Positions 43,706 through 53,298 are shown, counted from the first letter of the stretch. The stretch: DNA of 64,000 nucleotides from Bdellovibrio sp. KM01 (GCF_013752535.1 NZ_CP058348.1:3038001-3102000), one strand, 5' to 3'. Numbers and translations are program-made. The notes: a model not told the origin generated them from the sequence alone.

Positions 43706-45421
43706 ATGAACAATAACAATGTCATTGAAGTTAAAAACCTTGCTGTCGAATTCAAAACTGACGACGGTATCGTTCAAGCTGTAAAAACCATCTCCTTCAA
43801 TATTCCAAAAGGCAAAACTGTGGGCCTGGTTGGGGAATCTGGTTCTGGTAAAAGTATCACGTCTTTGGCGATCATGCGTTTGATCGGCCACCCTGGTAAA
43901 GTCACTAACGGCGAAATTTTCTATAACGGCGAAGACCTTCTGAAGCTTTCTGAAGAAAAAATGCGCGAGATCCGTGGCGCAAAAATCTCCATGATTTTCC
44001 AAGAACCGATGACTTCTTTGAATCCGGTTCTAACAGTTGCAGACCAAATCACTGAAACTTTGATGCTTCACCAAGGATTGACGAAAGAACAAGCTTTGGT
44101 ACGTGGTTTGGAATTGTTGAAACTTGTGGGTATCCCTTCTCCTGAAGAGCGCCTGCACTTCTACCCTCACAAATTCTCTGGCGGTCAACGTCAACGTATC
44201 ATGATCGCAATGGCGATCGCTTGTAACCCAGATGTTTTGATCTGTGACGAGCCAACAACGGCTTTGGACGTAACTATTCAAAAACAAATCTTGGATCTAT
44301 TGGCAGACATCCAACAACGCACTCACATGAGCATGCTTTTCATTACGCATGACTTGGGCGTGGTAGCTGATATCGCTGACGAAGTGATCGTTATGAACAA
44401 GGGTGAAGTTGTTGAAACTAACAACTCTAAAAAAATCTTCACGCACCCTCAGCATCCTTACACGAAAGGTTTGCTGGCTTGCCGCCCTTCTTTGTCCAGT
44501 CACTTGGCGCGTTTGCCAGTTCTGAGCGATTTCATGGGACCAAACGGCGAAGAGCTTCCAGGACCAAATCTTGAAACTTTGCCTCAAGTGAAAGAAACTC
44601 TGGCTGACACAAACTCCCCGATCATCCTGCAAGTAAACGACTTGCAAACGCACTTTGCACACACGGGTGGCCTCTTGGGTCGCGTGCAAGGTTATACAAA
44701 AGCGGTTGATGGTGTGAGCTTTGCCGTTAAAAAAGGTCGCACACTGGGCCTTGTGGGTGAATCAGGGTGCGGTAAAACAACTTTGGGTCGTACGTTGATG
44801 CGTCTGGTGGATTCCACTGCAGGACAAATCTTGTTCGAAGGACAAGACATCACGAAATTGACTGCAAGACAGATGCTTCCGATTCGCAAAAGAATGCAGA
44901 TCGTATTCCAAGATCCGTTTGCCTCCTTGAATCCTCGTATGACGATTGGCGCGATCTTGATGGAACCAATGCAAATCCATCAGTTGGGTGATAACGACAA
45001 CCAACGCAAAGAGATGGCTGCTGTCATGATGAAAAAAGTAGGCTTGACCCCAGGAGTGATGAACCGCTACCCGCATGAGTTCTCTGGCGGTCAAAGACAA
45101 CGTATCAGCATCGCCCGTGCGTTGATGGTTAAACCTGAATTCATCGTATGCGACGAATCCGTTTCTGCTTTGGACGTATCTATTCAAGCTCAAATCTTGA
45201 ACTTGCTATTGGATCTTCAAGACGAAATGAATTTAACGTACATCTTTATCTCCCATGACCTGTCAGTTGTGAAATTCATCTCTGACGACGTGGCAGTAAT
45301 GTACGGTGGTAAGATCGTGGAGATGAACACGGCTGAAAACATCTACTCGAATCCACAACACGCCTACACTCAAAAACTTTTGAGTGCGATTCCCAAAGGC
45401 GTTCCTAAAGAGCTTATGTAA
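43706..45421 (+). CDS. Fused double ATPase of an oligopeptide/dipeptide ABC importer
   Basis: The 571-residue protein is a tandem of two DppD/DppF-type nucleotide-binding domains. The first has Walker A GLVGESGSGKS (40-50), Q-loop FQEPMTSLNPVL and signature FSGGQRQRI. The second, from about residue 310, has GLVGESGCGKTT and a matching QDPFASLNPR and FSGGQRQRISIARAL. Each ends with the oligopeptide-type C-terminal extension (HPQHPYTKGLLACRPS, NPQHAYTQKLLSAIP). Such YejF/GsiA-like fusions drive peptide or glutathione uptake. No permease or binding-protein gene is adjacent, so partners are elsewhere. Confidence 0.95.
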   Translation: MNNNNVIEVKNLAVEFKTDDGIVQAVKTISFNIPKGKTVGLVGESGSGKSITSLAIMRLIGHPGKVTNGEIFYNGEDLLKLSEEKMREIRGAKISMIFQEPMTSLNPVLTVADQITETLMLHQGLTKEQALVRGLELLKLVGIPSPEERLHFYPHKFSGGQRQRIMIAMAIACNPDVLICDEPTTALDVTIQKQILDLLADIQQRTHMSMLFITHDLGVVADIADEVIVMNKGEVVETNNSKKIFTHPQHPYTKGLLACRPSLSSHLARLPVLSDFMGPNGEELPGPNLETLPQVKETLADTNSPIILQVNDLQTHFAHTGGLLGRVQGYTKAVDGVSFAVKKGRTLGLVGESGCGKTTLGRTLMRLVDSTAGQILFEGQDITKLTARQMLPIRKRMQIVFQDPFASLNPRMTIGAILMEPMQIHQLGDNDNQRKEMAAVMMKKVGLTPGVMNRYPHEFSGGQRQRISIARALMVKPEFIVCDESVSALDVSIQAQILNLLLDLQDEMNLTYIFISHDLSVVKFISDDVAVMYGGKIVEMNTAENIYSNPQHAYTQKLLSAIPKGVPKELM

Positions 45422-45428
45422 TCAAATA

Positions 45429-45460
45429 AAAAAAGGGGACCTCAAGTCCCCTTTTTTATG
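45429..45460. terminator. Bidirectional intrinsic terminator
   Basis: A 12 bp perfect stem AAAAAAGGGGAC / GTCCCCTTTTTT with a CTCAA loop lies between the ABC ATPase gene and the convergent Ntn hydrolase gene and has A and T tracts suited to both directions. Confidence 0.92.
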
Positions 45461-45465
45461 CCTTT

Positions 45466-46533
45466 TTATCTCTGACTCACGGGCTTATCCGGCGTCATCT
45501 TCTGAAATTCAAATGCCTTCATCGGCTTAAAATATCCCGAGATATCTCCTACTAAATCATAGTTCTTAACCAGTGTGATTTTTTGTACCGGCGAATTTTT
45601 TTTAAACTCCAGGCGATCCATTTGAACCCAAACCAGGTTCGGACTTAGTGTGTTTTCGTAAAAATAAACTCCTCGGGTCATATCTGCGACCGTTCTCCAC
45701 CGAGTTGTCGAAATATACGGGCGGGCCGGATCTGGCGTTCCAAAGGGCTGCGAGACGTTTCTTAAGACGCTGAGTACTCCCGCCACGGATTCACGGTATT
45801 CAGTGGGCTGAGGCAGCTGTTGAGCGTAATAGGCAGCCCTGACAAAGCGATCCGCAGCGGCTGTAGTTCCCGGCAGGTCCTGGCGGCCACCGAAACCTTT
45901 ATACTGCTTCAGCGCCGTTAGTTGCTCCTCATAAGGTGGAGAATTGGTCATGACCTTAAAATTTTTGTCGTGATAAATTTTAGGCTTCCCATTGATGTAT
46001 TCAATAATCGCAGAATCCCCGGTTTTGTCAGAGATCGCGAGATGCACGGATCCTGATTTTTCCCCGGACGATGTCTTTATTGAAAAGGACTGCACTTGAT
46101 AGGGATCCGTCTTGAACGCGGCCATAGCGTCCGCAACCGTTTCGAAATTATCCAGATAATACTGCGCCCACAAAGTGACTGACAGACCCGGAAGCTTTTC
46201 ATCACGCTCACCAAAATCACTTTCAGTTAAATACAATAGATTTGCGGTCAGACCTTTTTCATTTAAACCATCGGCCGTCCCGATATCATAGGCAGTCACA
46301 ATGACGCTGCCGTATTTGGATGTCCACCTTAGCGAATTTTCGTCAATGCCGCCGTCACGGACGATACCACGAGGTAAAAGCCACATATTGGAGCCAATAT
46401 CCTCGAACCAATCCATGTTTCTACCTACAATGACATCTTGCTTTTTAGTGTCCCACAGAAAGCGCGTGCAGGGATAAGCTGTTTGCCAAAACATAAGGCA
46501 ACTTAACAAGCACAGCATTGAACGCCTATTCAT
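45466..46533 (-). CDS. Exported choloylglycine hydrolase / penicillin V acylase family Ntn hydrolase
   Basis: The ATG at 46533 has GGGGG six bases upstream and gives 355 residues. A signal peptide ends at TAYP and the next residue is Cys22 (CTRFLWDTKKQDVIVGRNMDW), the N-terminal nucleophile of this family, so export also unmasks the active site. The RNMDW motif and later NSPPYEEQL are typical. Members cleave bile-salt amides or penicillin V. Gram-negative periplasmic members cleave N-acyl homoserine lactones, which makes quorum-signal or acyl-amide hydrolysis the likely role here. The exact substrate is not predictable. Confidence 0.9.
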   Translation of the reverse strand: MNRRSMLCLLSCLMFWQTAYPCTRFLWDTKKQDVIVGRNMDWFEDIGSNMWLLPRGIVRDGGIDENSLRWTSKYGSVIVTAYDIGTADGLNEKGLTANLLYLTESDFGERDEKLPGLSVTLWAQYYLDNFETVADAMAAFKTDPYQVQSFSIKTSSGEKSGSVHLAISDKTGDSAIIEYINGKPKIYHDKNFKVMTNSPPYEEQLTALKQYKGFGGRQDLPGTTAAADRFVRAAYYAQQLPQPTEYRESVAGVLSVLRNVSQPFGTPDPARPYISTTRWRTVADMTRGVYFYENTLSPNLVWVQMDRLEFKKNSPVQKITLVKNYDLVGDISGYFKPMKAFEFQKMTPDKPVSQR

Positions 46534-46667
46534 CAATCACCCCCATTTTTCTTTCCTGATCAGTTTAAAAAGCCGAACTCCCAGATGCAACACGACCCGG
46601 TGAATTCACATAGGTCTTTCCCAAAACATGGCGCTTTAGATAAATTTGGACTAGATTATGGGTACAG

Positions 46668-47414
46668 ATGAAACACGTTTTTCCTTTATTCTTTTTGATC
46701 TTTGCCAGTGTTGCAGTCAAGGCGGCATCCACTGACAAGAATGAAATTCGCACTGCGATTCCTGCGGGCCTGGCGCCGCCACTTTTAATCGAGAAAAAGG
46801 GGAAAATTGAAGGCCTGGTCGTGGACTACGTCAGGGCCTTGGCTGAGGTGATGAAACGAAGAACCACCTTCAGCGTGGTTACACGATATCGTCTGGATAG
46901 CTACCTTTTAAAAGGCCAAACAGATGTCCTTTGCTATACCAGCACTCTGTGGGCCAGCAATCAGTCAAACCTCGACTTTTCAAAAACTCTTTTCTTAAAA
47001 CGTGAAATCGTGGTTGGGCCCAGCCCCATGCCTAAAACGGTTGAGGGACTGAAGGGAAAAACCATCGGCACTATGCTTCAGTACGTCTACCCGCGATTGG
47101 ACCCATATTTCGCTTCCAAGAAAATCATCAGGGATGACAATACCAGCGAAGAAGCCAATTTAAAAAAACTGCTGCATAATCGTATCAGCTATGTCGTGAC
47201 TGATCAGCTGTTTTTAGACTATTTTCGAATGGAAAATCCTGACATCGTTAAAAACCGTCAGGCGATGTTTTTAAAAGACTATCCCATCTCCTGCTCAATC
47301 AGTCGCCAGGGCAAGGTCAGTAAAAAAGATCTGGATCATGCAATCGACGAAGTAAAACGGTCCGGAAAAATGGAGCAGTTGTTTGAGAAATACGGCAGTA
47401 CGTATTTTGACTAA
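46668..47414 (+). CDS. Periplasmic solute-binding protein, family 3 (amino-acid-like)
   Basis: The 248-residue product has a signal peptide (about 1-19, ASVAVKA) and the two-lobed SBP_bac_3 fold: GKIEGLVVDYVRALAEVM, then a lobe beginning VEGLKGKTIGTMLQYVYP, and a C-terminal helix KRSGKMEQLFEKYG. Family members bind polar amino acids for ABC import or act as sensor domains. No transporter genes are adjacent, so it is an orphan. The ribosome site is weak. It is divergent from the Ntn hydrolase gene. Confidence 0.85.
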   Translation: MKHVFPLFFLIFASVAVKAASTDKNEIRTAIPAGLAPPLLIEKKGKIEGLVVDYVRALAEVMKRRTTFSVVTRYRLDSYLLKGQTDVLCYTSTLWASNQSNLDFSKTLFLKREIVVGPSPMPKTVEGLKGKTIGTMLQYVYPRLDPYFASKKIIRDDNTSEEANLKKLLHNRISYVVTDQLFLDYFRMENPDIVKNRQAMFLKDYPISCSISRQGKVSKKDLDHAIDEVKRSGKMEQLFEKYGSTYFD

Positions 47415-47424
47415 GCTGAAATAA

Positions 47425-47452
47425 AAAAAGGACTCGTTCTGAGTCCTTTTTA
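47425..47452. terminator. Bidirectional intrinsic terminator
   Basis: An 11 bp perfect stem AAAAAGGACTC / GAGTCCTTTTT with a GTTCT loop lies between the solute-binding gene and the convergent small secreted protein gene. Confidence 0.9.
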
Positions 47453-47472
47453 AGTTCTGGATATTATCTGAA

Positions 47473-47949
47473 CTACTGAACGTTCACGTTGTCACAGTCA
47501 GGAACTGTATAAGACTTTGTGAAAAGGTGAGTCTCGCGACCCTTGTTCAATTTGCGACCCACTTTGATTTCCACAGTCATTGGGTATGTTCCTGTGTATT
47601 CAACAGGGTAGCAAAGAGTTCTGGATTCAGTACTATCGCAGAAATCTTCTTTTTGAACAAAGTTGATCGGTGTGGAAAGAACTTCTGAACGAACAGTTTC
47701 AAAAGTTGCTTTGCGGTTACCATCCATATGAGTAACTACGATATCAACGGGTGCTTTAGTGCGCAGAGTATCACCGTCGCGGCATACGAAGGTATAAGCA
47801 ATAGCACGGCCCATATAAACTGCTGGTGCGTGAACTACGTAGGGTGCTTTCGCAGCCAGGATCTCTTCCCAAGAAGAGTTTTGAGTGATGGCTGCTGAAG
47901 CTGTTTGGCCTACCAAAAGGGCCACGATAGACAATACGATTTTTTTCAT
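47473..47949 (-). CDS. Small secreted protein of unknown function
   Basis: The ATG at 47949 has GGAG six bases before it and gives 158 residues; a longer frame adds four. A signal peptide (VGQTASA) is followed by a beta-rich mature domain with four cysteines (FVCRDGD, EDFCDSTESRTLCYP, VPDCDN) that can form two disulfides. No family was recognised. It is a single-gene unit with a terminator on the 3' side. Confidence 0.78.
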   Translation of the reverse strand: MKKIVLSIVALLVGQTASAAITQNSSWEEILAAKAPYVVHAPAVYMGRAIAYTFVCRDGDTLRTKAPVDIVVTHMDGNRKATFETVRSEVLSTPINFVQKEDFCDSTESRTLCYPVEYTGTYPMTVEIKVGRKLNKGRETHLFTKSYTVPDCDNVNVQ

Positions 47950-48094
47950 TAGAATCTCCATTTGATTGATCTGAATGCGGGCAAAATGCCCAACTTCAGG
48001 GAAATTCTCAATGCAATGTTTTATAAATCAGATTTGTAATATTCCGATTGAAAAAGATACCGAAGGGGGCTGAATTTTCGACAGCACAAAAGTT

Positions 48095-48124
48095 AAAAAA
48101 GCCTGATTCACATCAGGCTTTTTT
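48095..48124. terminator. Intrinsic terminator of the lipoprotein gene at 48142
   Basis: A 12 bp perfect stem AAAAAAGCCTGA / TCAGGCTTTTTT with a six-base loop lies 18 bp after the stop of the minus-strand lipoprotein gene. Confidence 0.9.
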
Positions 48125-48141
48125 ATGATTCTATTTGTAAA

Positions 48142-49296
48142 CTACCACAGGATTGGATTCGCGGCGGCTCCGATAAAGACCAGTCCGGTCGCCTTCACCA
48201 GGGTGGTTTTTCCTGTATTTACATCCACTCGGACCAGATTCCCCTGCTCACTGAATCCATACAGAGCCTTTGAGGCAAAGCCCAAGCCAAAGATGTTTTT
48301 CTTGTCCATACAAGCTACTTCTTTAGTCGCTTTGGAAACCGGGTCAATTCTTAGAATACCTTGGTTGCCACCCGCTCCTGCATTCTTACACAACGTGGAT
48401 GTGGCATTTGTGATTGTCCAATACAAGTATCCGTCTGGAAGGAGTTTTACGTCACCACCATACATTGTATAACCGGCGCTCGCTGGAATCACCGTCGTCT
48501 TAACACCATCAGCGGCAATAGCGATCAGACTGTTGGTTTGCGACGACGTACCTGGATTGTGCTCTTCCGATGTAATTAGTTTTCCATCAGCTAAAAGAGT
48601 CAAACCTACCGCGCGATCGCCACGGGTCACCAGGTTTCGTTGATACAATGTCGCGACACCAGTCGTAGCATCTACTTTATAAGCATTGCTACCCACAGAT
48701 TCCTCATTGTCTTTGGCATACAACTCACCCGAGCTGCTGATAACCATGTCGGTACACTCAAGCTTAGCTCCGTTGTAAGTCATCTTAACTGTTTTTAAAA
48801 CAGTGCCGGTTTGTGGATCTAAACTATATAGATTTCCATCCGTGTTACAGCCATAGAAAGGAGCGGTCGCAATGGAGCTATCAACAACCTTGATAGTGAT
48901 CTTAGCGCTGGCCACATTATTCTGACCGTCGACAATCGTATAAGACATGGTTGCCGTGCCCGTCACACTTGAAACGTAGTCATAGCTGGTCGCTTTCGCT
49001 GTCAACGTACCTAGGCTTGGTGTGCCCACACTTTGTACTTTTAAAGAGCTGCCTGAATTGGCCGCCAGAATGCTCGCTGTGGAAATATTCAGTGTCACCC
49101 CCACATTGGTTGCTAATGTGATGTCGTTGGCCTTTAAGCCATCGTACGTCGCACTGTCAGGGGTATTTGAACCGTCAGAGGTCGATGAAGCCGCATTCAC
49201 AGGAGCCTGAGAGAAGTTTGCCTGTGAACAGTTCTGAAATGAGACAACTGAAACCGCAGATACAATGATGATTCCGAATAATTGATATTTAGGCAT
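48142..49296 (-). CDS. Lipoprotein with Ig-like and beta-propeller-like domains
   Basis: The ATG at 49296 has GGGG five bases upstream and begins a lipoprotein signal reading SFQNC (C23); 384 residues result. After a Ser/Asn-rich linker, an Ig/cadherin-like domain (about 55-140: LKANDITLATNVGVTLNIS ... SYTIVDGQNNVASAKITIKV) leads to a C-terminal domain of repeated blades such as NLYSLDPQTGTVLKTV, AYKVDATTGVATL and LVRVDVNTGKTTLV. This resembles an NHL/YncE-type propeller. It is likely a surface or periplasmic binding protein; the ligand is unknown. Confidence 0.82.
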   Translation of the reverse strand: MPKYQLFGIIIVSAVSVVSFQNCSQANFSQAPVNAASSTSDGSNTPDSATYDGLKANDITLATNVGVTLNISTASILAANSGSSLKVQSVGTPSLGTLTAKATSYDYVSSVTGTATMSYTIVDGQNNVASAKITIKVVDSSIATAPFYGCNTDGNLYSLDPQTGTVLKTVKMTYNGAKLECTDMVISSSGELYAKDNEESVGSNAYKVDATTGVATLYQRNLVTRGDRAVGLTLLADGKLITSEEHNPGTSSQTNSLIAIAADGVKTTVIPASAGYTMYGGDVKLLPDGYLYWTITNATSTLCKNAGAGGNQGILRIDPVSKATKEVACMDKKNIFGLGFASKALYGFSEQGNLVRVDVNTGKTTLVKATGLVFIGAAANPILW

Positions 49297-49650
49297 TTTC
49301 ACCCCATCCCCCTTACTTAACAGCAACACATGGGCCAACTACTCCTCGGTTTATTTTGAAGTCACCGTAGAGAAAACTGACTCTGTACAAAAGTTATTTG
49401 ACGTTTCCCATTCCAGAAAGTTCCCTAAGCAACTCGACTTTCCAAGTATGAGACGTAACCTCTATGTGCTCCCACACAGTGGTCTGCATCTGCATCTATG
49501 GAACAATTCTCCCCACTCGCGAGGCAATACTCCACGGTAGTATTTCGAATGAGGTTTTATCTTTAAAATAACCGCTACTCGTTCTTGGATTCAAATTTGC
49601 TCTACCTAAAAGTCTGAGTATTTCTGGAATTTCAACAAAGGAGCCACGAC
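49297..49650. other. Intergenic region between divergent envelope-protein genes
   Basis: No gene is supported in these 354 bp. The only structure seen is an inverted repeat AATACT (49526-49531) / AGTATT (49539-49544) with a seven-base spacer, about 107 bp before the barrel gene. It must hold the promoters for both neighbours. Confidence 0.5.
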
Positions 49651-50172
49651 ATGAAAACACTCATCGCAATTCTTGCTACTCTGACTTTCTGCACACTGGC
49701 AAATGCTCAAAGCAAACAAGATCTGAAAGAAGGATCCAATACTATCCGCCTTCTGGGAGGATCTGCACAAGCAGCTGCTTCATTTGGTTTAGACTATGAA
49801 CGTCGCACCGGCACATTCGGCCTCGGCGCCAAAATCTTGCACTCTACAAAAAATGAAGATGCCGGCAAATCCGAAAGCACAACTTTCGATATCCATGCGG
49901 TATCGCATCTTTTTGATCACAACGACATGGATATCTACGTTGCAGGTGGTATTGGTGTGTCGAATATGGATGATGTTGCCAACCCTGCAGATCCCACAGC
50001 TAATACCAGTGATGAAACTCTGATTGGTCCGACCCTTGGAATCGGTTTGGCTTACACTTTGAGCCCACAATGGTCCGTAGGTTTTGAATACTATACGTTG
50101 TACAACTGGTCCAGTGATAAAGTTGCAGATAACTACAACTACGCGAACGTAGCGGTCGGCTTTAACTTTTAA
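49651..50172 (+). CDS. Small outer-membrane beta-barrel protein
   Basis: The 173-residue product has a signal peptide (TFCTLANA) and alternating hydrophobic/polar strands (FGLDYERRTGTFGLGAKI, FDIHAVSHLF, DIYVAGGIGVS, LGIGLAYTL, WSVGFEYYTL) ending AVGFNF with a terminal Phe. This is the pattern of eight-strand barrels like OmpA/OmpX. AAGGAG lies before the ATG. The function is not known; such proteins stabilise the outer membrane or mediate adhesion. Confidence 0.85.
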   Translation: MKTLIAILATLTFCTLANAQSKQDLKEGSNTIRLLGGSAQAAASFGLDYERRTGTFGLGAKILHSTKNEDAGKSESTTFDIHAVSHLFDHNDMDIYVAGGIGVSNMDDVANPADPTANTSDETLIGPTLGIGLAYTLSPQWSVGFEYYTLYNWSSDKVADNYNYANVAVGFNF

Positions 50173-50186
50173 TTGAAAATCGAGTA

Positions 50187-50228
50187 CGGCAGGAAAAGGA
50201 TGAAATGGATTTTACCTTTCTCCTGCCG
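50187..50228. terminator. Hairpin between convergent genes
   Basis: A stem of 13-14 bp with a one-base bulge (CGGCAGGAAAAGG / CCTTTCTCCTGCCG) and a 15-base loop separates the barrel gene from the OmpR-type regulator gene. T runs are absent, so termination strength is unclear. Confidence 0.55.
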
Positions 50229-50245
50229 ACAACTTCTCCCCCGCC

Positions 50246-50977
50246 TTAGGGAGCCGCTTCGTGAGGCCGTTCGCGATTTTCTTCCGGCGCCGTGAAGGTG
50301 TACCCTTGTTTAAATATCGATCTTAAATTCGCGCCTGGCGGCCCCAACTTTTTACGCAAAGAAGAGATATGGGTATCCACCGTATGCCTTGAAACATAAA
50401 GGCTATCACTCCAAAACAAATCCAAAAGCTTTTGCCGAGAAAAAATTTTTCCTTCATTCTTCATGAAATGACTCAATAATTTAAATTCAATGGGTGTTAA
50501 AGACAGTGGTGTTTCCGTGCCATCGGGATTCATCACAAAGATTTTTTGCAAAGACAAATCCACTCTGAATCCTGCCATGACAAAAGATGCTCCCGAACTT
50601 TTGTTACGGCGAAGTTTGCCACTCACCCGAGCCTTGAGTTCTTCTGGCTCAAAGGGTTTTGTGACATAGTCGTCGCCCCCCACCTCGAAGCCTTGAACTT
50701 TACTGGTTAGCTCAGTCTTACCCGTTAGGAAAATCACCGGCAAGTCAGCGAATCTTCGTTCCGCTCGCAAGTTCTTGCAGAATTCAAAACCATCCTCATC
50801 AGGCAAATGCACATCCAAAAGCAAAAGAGAGTAAATTCCTTTCTCAAGCTCGCGACGGCCGTCCTCTGCTGATGCTACACTCTGCAGATTGCAAATATCC
50901 GCGACAGCATGACGAACGATCGCTTGCATTTCACGAGAGTCTTCTATCAATAAAACGCGTTTTTTTTGTGTTTCCAT
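50246..50977 (-). CDS. OmpR/PhoB-family response regulator
   Basis: The start at 50977 gives 243 residues and keeps the gene clear of the divergent kinase; the longer frame to 51007 would overlap the kinase frame. A receiver domain with phospho-acceptor Asp in LLLLDVHLPDEDG (residue 51), conserved T/K positions (FLTGKTE, YVTKPFEPEEL) is followed by a winged-helix Trans_reg_C domain (about 130-232, EFKLLSHFMKNEGKIFSRQKLL then SRHTVDTHISSLRKKLG). It probably receives phosphate from the hybrid kinase encoded divergently. Confidence 0.93.
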   Translation of the reverse strand: METQKKRVLLIEDSREMQAIVRHAVADICNLQSVASAEDGRRELEKGIYSLLLLDVHLPDEDGFEFCKNLRAERRFADLPVIFLTGKTELTSKVQGFEVGGDDYVTKPFEPEELKARVSGKLRRNKSSGASFVMAGFRVDLSLQKIFVMNPDGTETPLSLTPIEFKLLSHFMKNEGKIFSRQKLLDLFWSDSLYVSRHTVDTHISSLRKKLGPPGANLRSIFKQGYTFTAPEENRERPHEAAP

Positions 50978-51089
50978 ACAATGATTTTCCAAAGCGATCA
51001 GCTTCATGGCCAGAAAAATTAGTGTGTATTTTGTTTATTCGTGGGTACACGGACTTGGATACAGTCACTATTTACAGTTTAATCTTATT

Positions 51090-53288
51090 ATGAATACGAC
51101 ATCCATGCGAAATCATCATATTAAACTTCCCAAGATTCTCGCTTTCAGCGGGCTTATTACTTTAGCCGCATTGGCTCTGATTATATTCTATAGCACGCAA
51201 AATCTTTTGGACTCCTCAGCGTGGCGTCGACACACATACGTAGTAATATCTGAGATTCGTGGATTGAAAACTGCGATGGAGGAAGCGAAAGTCTCATTGA
51301 CGTCTGTCTATATAAATCCCTACATGTCATTTGATGCGTTTACGAAGGCCGAACAAAATCTGCAAAGAAATCTTGTTACTGTGTCAGAACTCGTTGCGGA
51401 TAATAAGTATCAAAGCCGACGTATTCAAAAAATCACGACTCTATTAAATGCCAAATTGGCAACCTGGAAGAATTTCGCAACAAATCTGCACAACCACAGT
51501 AAGACTATATCTACAGAAGAGTTCCGCTCAATGTTAGCTTCAACAAATACAGATGAGGTCAATCGTACTTTCGCGGAAATGGAATCCGAAGAACAAAATC
51601 TCCTGATCCGTAGAGACGCACGCTTTGAGAAGGACTTTCAAAAAACTTCTGCCGTCGTCGTCTTTGGAGTCGCACTGGCATTTCTATTATTCTTTTTTTC
51701 GACCAGCCTTTTACAACGGCAGATTGTTCTTCGCAAAAAAATAGAACTGGCACTTGAAGAAGCTCGCACCAAAGCACAGGAAGCTTCAACACTGAAAACC
51801 AGCTTCCTGGCGAACATGAGCCACGAAATTCGCACTCCTTTAAACGGTATTATTGGCATGACCAAATTACTGGAGCAAACGCCAATGAATGCCCGACAAA
51901 TTGATTATCTGGACACGATTAAAATATCCTCTACCTCTCTTCTGGCACTAATTAATGACATTCTGGACCTCTCCAAAATTGAATCTGGCAAATTTCAACT
52001 GGAAGAAACTAACTTTGAACTTTCATCTTTGATTAAAAGCGCTGTTTCCATCGTCAATTACTCGGCCAAACTAAAGAATTTAGAAATTAAGACGGAAATC
52101 GATTCCACCGTGCCCGAATTCCTGACGGGAGATCCACTGCGCTTGCGCCAGGTACTTTTAAATCTGATTAACAACGCGATCAAATTCTCCGAACACGGAC
52201 TAATAAAGGTGCGCGTAACTCACAAGGGTCCCGATATCCACGGCTCCCCTCATCTACTTTTCGAGATTATCGATCAAGGCGTGGGCTTTGACACCGAGAC
52301 CCGCTCAAAATTATTCCAGAACTTTTCCCAAGGTGATAGTTCCATGACACGCAAATATGGTGGGACGGGACTGGGGTTAGCTATTTCCAAGCAAATTGTA
52401 GAGATGATGAAGGGATCGATAGACGTTGATAGCGTTAAAGGCATTGGATCACGTTTTTATTTCGACGTGAATTTGGGACTTCCTCAAACGGATGCAGCCA
52501 TTCAGAAGATTTCAAATTTGAAACCGGTCGCTCCCCTTCAAGGGCATATTCTGATTGCTGAAGATAACTTGGTAAACCAAAAAGTCGTCTCTGAAATGCT
52601 TTCAACCATGGGCTGCACCAGTCGGGTGGTGGAAAATGGAAATGCAGCGATCGCAGCGTTACTCAGCGAAAAATTCGATATGGTTTTGATGGACGCGCAA
52701 ATGCCGATCATGGATGGGTACGAAGCCACTCGTCAGATCCGCAAGGGGCAAGCTGGTGAAGATAACAAAAATATTCCCATTCTCGCGACAACGGCCAATG
52801 CTATTAAAGGCGACATAGAACTTTGCCTGGAAGCTGGCATGAACGATTATATCAGCAAGCCCATCTCCTATAACGACCTGGCGTTCAAGATCAGCAAATG
52901 GATAGGACGGGGGTTCAACGTCATTGATCCCGCCAGCATGGATTCACTAAGACAAGACGAAACTAAAAATGGACATTCTTTGCTGAAAGAAGTTGTCGAC
53001 ATTTTTAACGAGGACAGTCCAACATTGGTGGCAAAAATGCGCGAAGCTATTCGCGATAAACACTATGAAAAAGCACCCGCCCTTGCCCACAATCTGAAAT
53101 CCTCAGCGGCGGTACTCGGGGCCATACGATTAAAAGACTTGGCTGAAAGAATAGAGACTCTGGATTTAAAATCCACCAACGAACAACAACTCACGCTGTT
53201 GGTGGACTCTTTAGAAAAGGAACTCCGACTGGTTCAGGAATATCTGGGCAAAAACATTCGCCACGAATATCCCCCACCACCTCTTTAG
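51090..53288 (+). CDS. Tripartite hybrid histidine kinase (CHASE3-like sensor, HK, REC, HPt)
   Basis: The frame opens at 51006; the ATG at 51090 is preferred since the earlier start would run into the divergent regulator, but no strong ribosome site marks either. From 51090 the protein has 732 residues. Two membrane helices (about 15-35 and 187-207) flank a helical periplasmic CHASE3-like domain. Then come HisKA with H245 in NMSHEIRTPLNGIIG, HATPase (NLINNAIKFS, GGTGLGLAISKQ), a receiver (VLMDAQMPIMDGYEA) and a C-terminal HPt domain (LAHNLKSSAAVLGA). This is a complete phosphorelay in one chain; the final His can feed the divergent OmpR-type regulator. Confidence 0.92.
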   Translation: MNTTSMRNHHIKLPKILAFSGLITLAALALIIFYSTQNLLDSSAWRRHTYVVISEIRGLKTAMEEAKVSLTSVYINPYMSFDAFTKAEQNLQRNLVTVSELVADNKYQSRRIQKITTLLNAKLATWKNFATNLHNHSKTISTEEFRSMLASTNTDEVNRTFAEMESEEQNLLIRRDARFEKDFQKTSAVVVFGVALAFLLFFFSTSLLQRQIVLRKKIELALEEARTKAQEASTLKTSFLANMSHEIRTPLNGIIGMTKLLEQTPMNARQIDYLDTIKISSTSLLALINDILDLSKIESGKFQLEETNFELSSLIKSAVSIVNYSAKLKNLEIKTEIDSTVPEFLTGDPLRLRQVLLNLINNAIKFSEHGLIKVRVTHKGPDIHGSPHLLFEIIDQGVGFDTETRSKLFQNFSQGDSSMTRKYGGTGLGLAISKQIVEMMKGSIDVDSVKGIGSRFYFDVNLGLPQTDAAIQKISNLKPVAPLQGHILIAEDNLVNQKVVSEMLSTMGCTSRVVENGNAAIAALLSEKFDMVLMDAQMPIMDGYEATRQIRKGQAGEDNKNIPILATTANAIKGDIELCLEAGMNDYISKPISYNDLAFKISKWIGRGFNVIDPASMDSLRQDETKNGHSLLKEVVDIFNEDSPTLVAKMREAIRDKHYEKAPALAHNLKSSAAVLGAIRLKDLAERIETLDLKSTNEQQLTLLVDSLEKELRLVQEYLGKNIRHEYPPPPL

Positions 53289-53298
53289 AGCAACGGCC

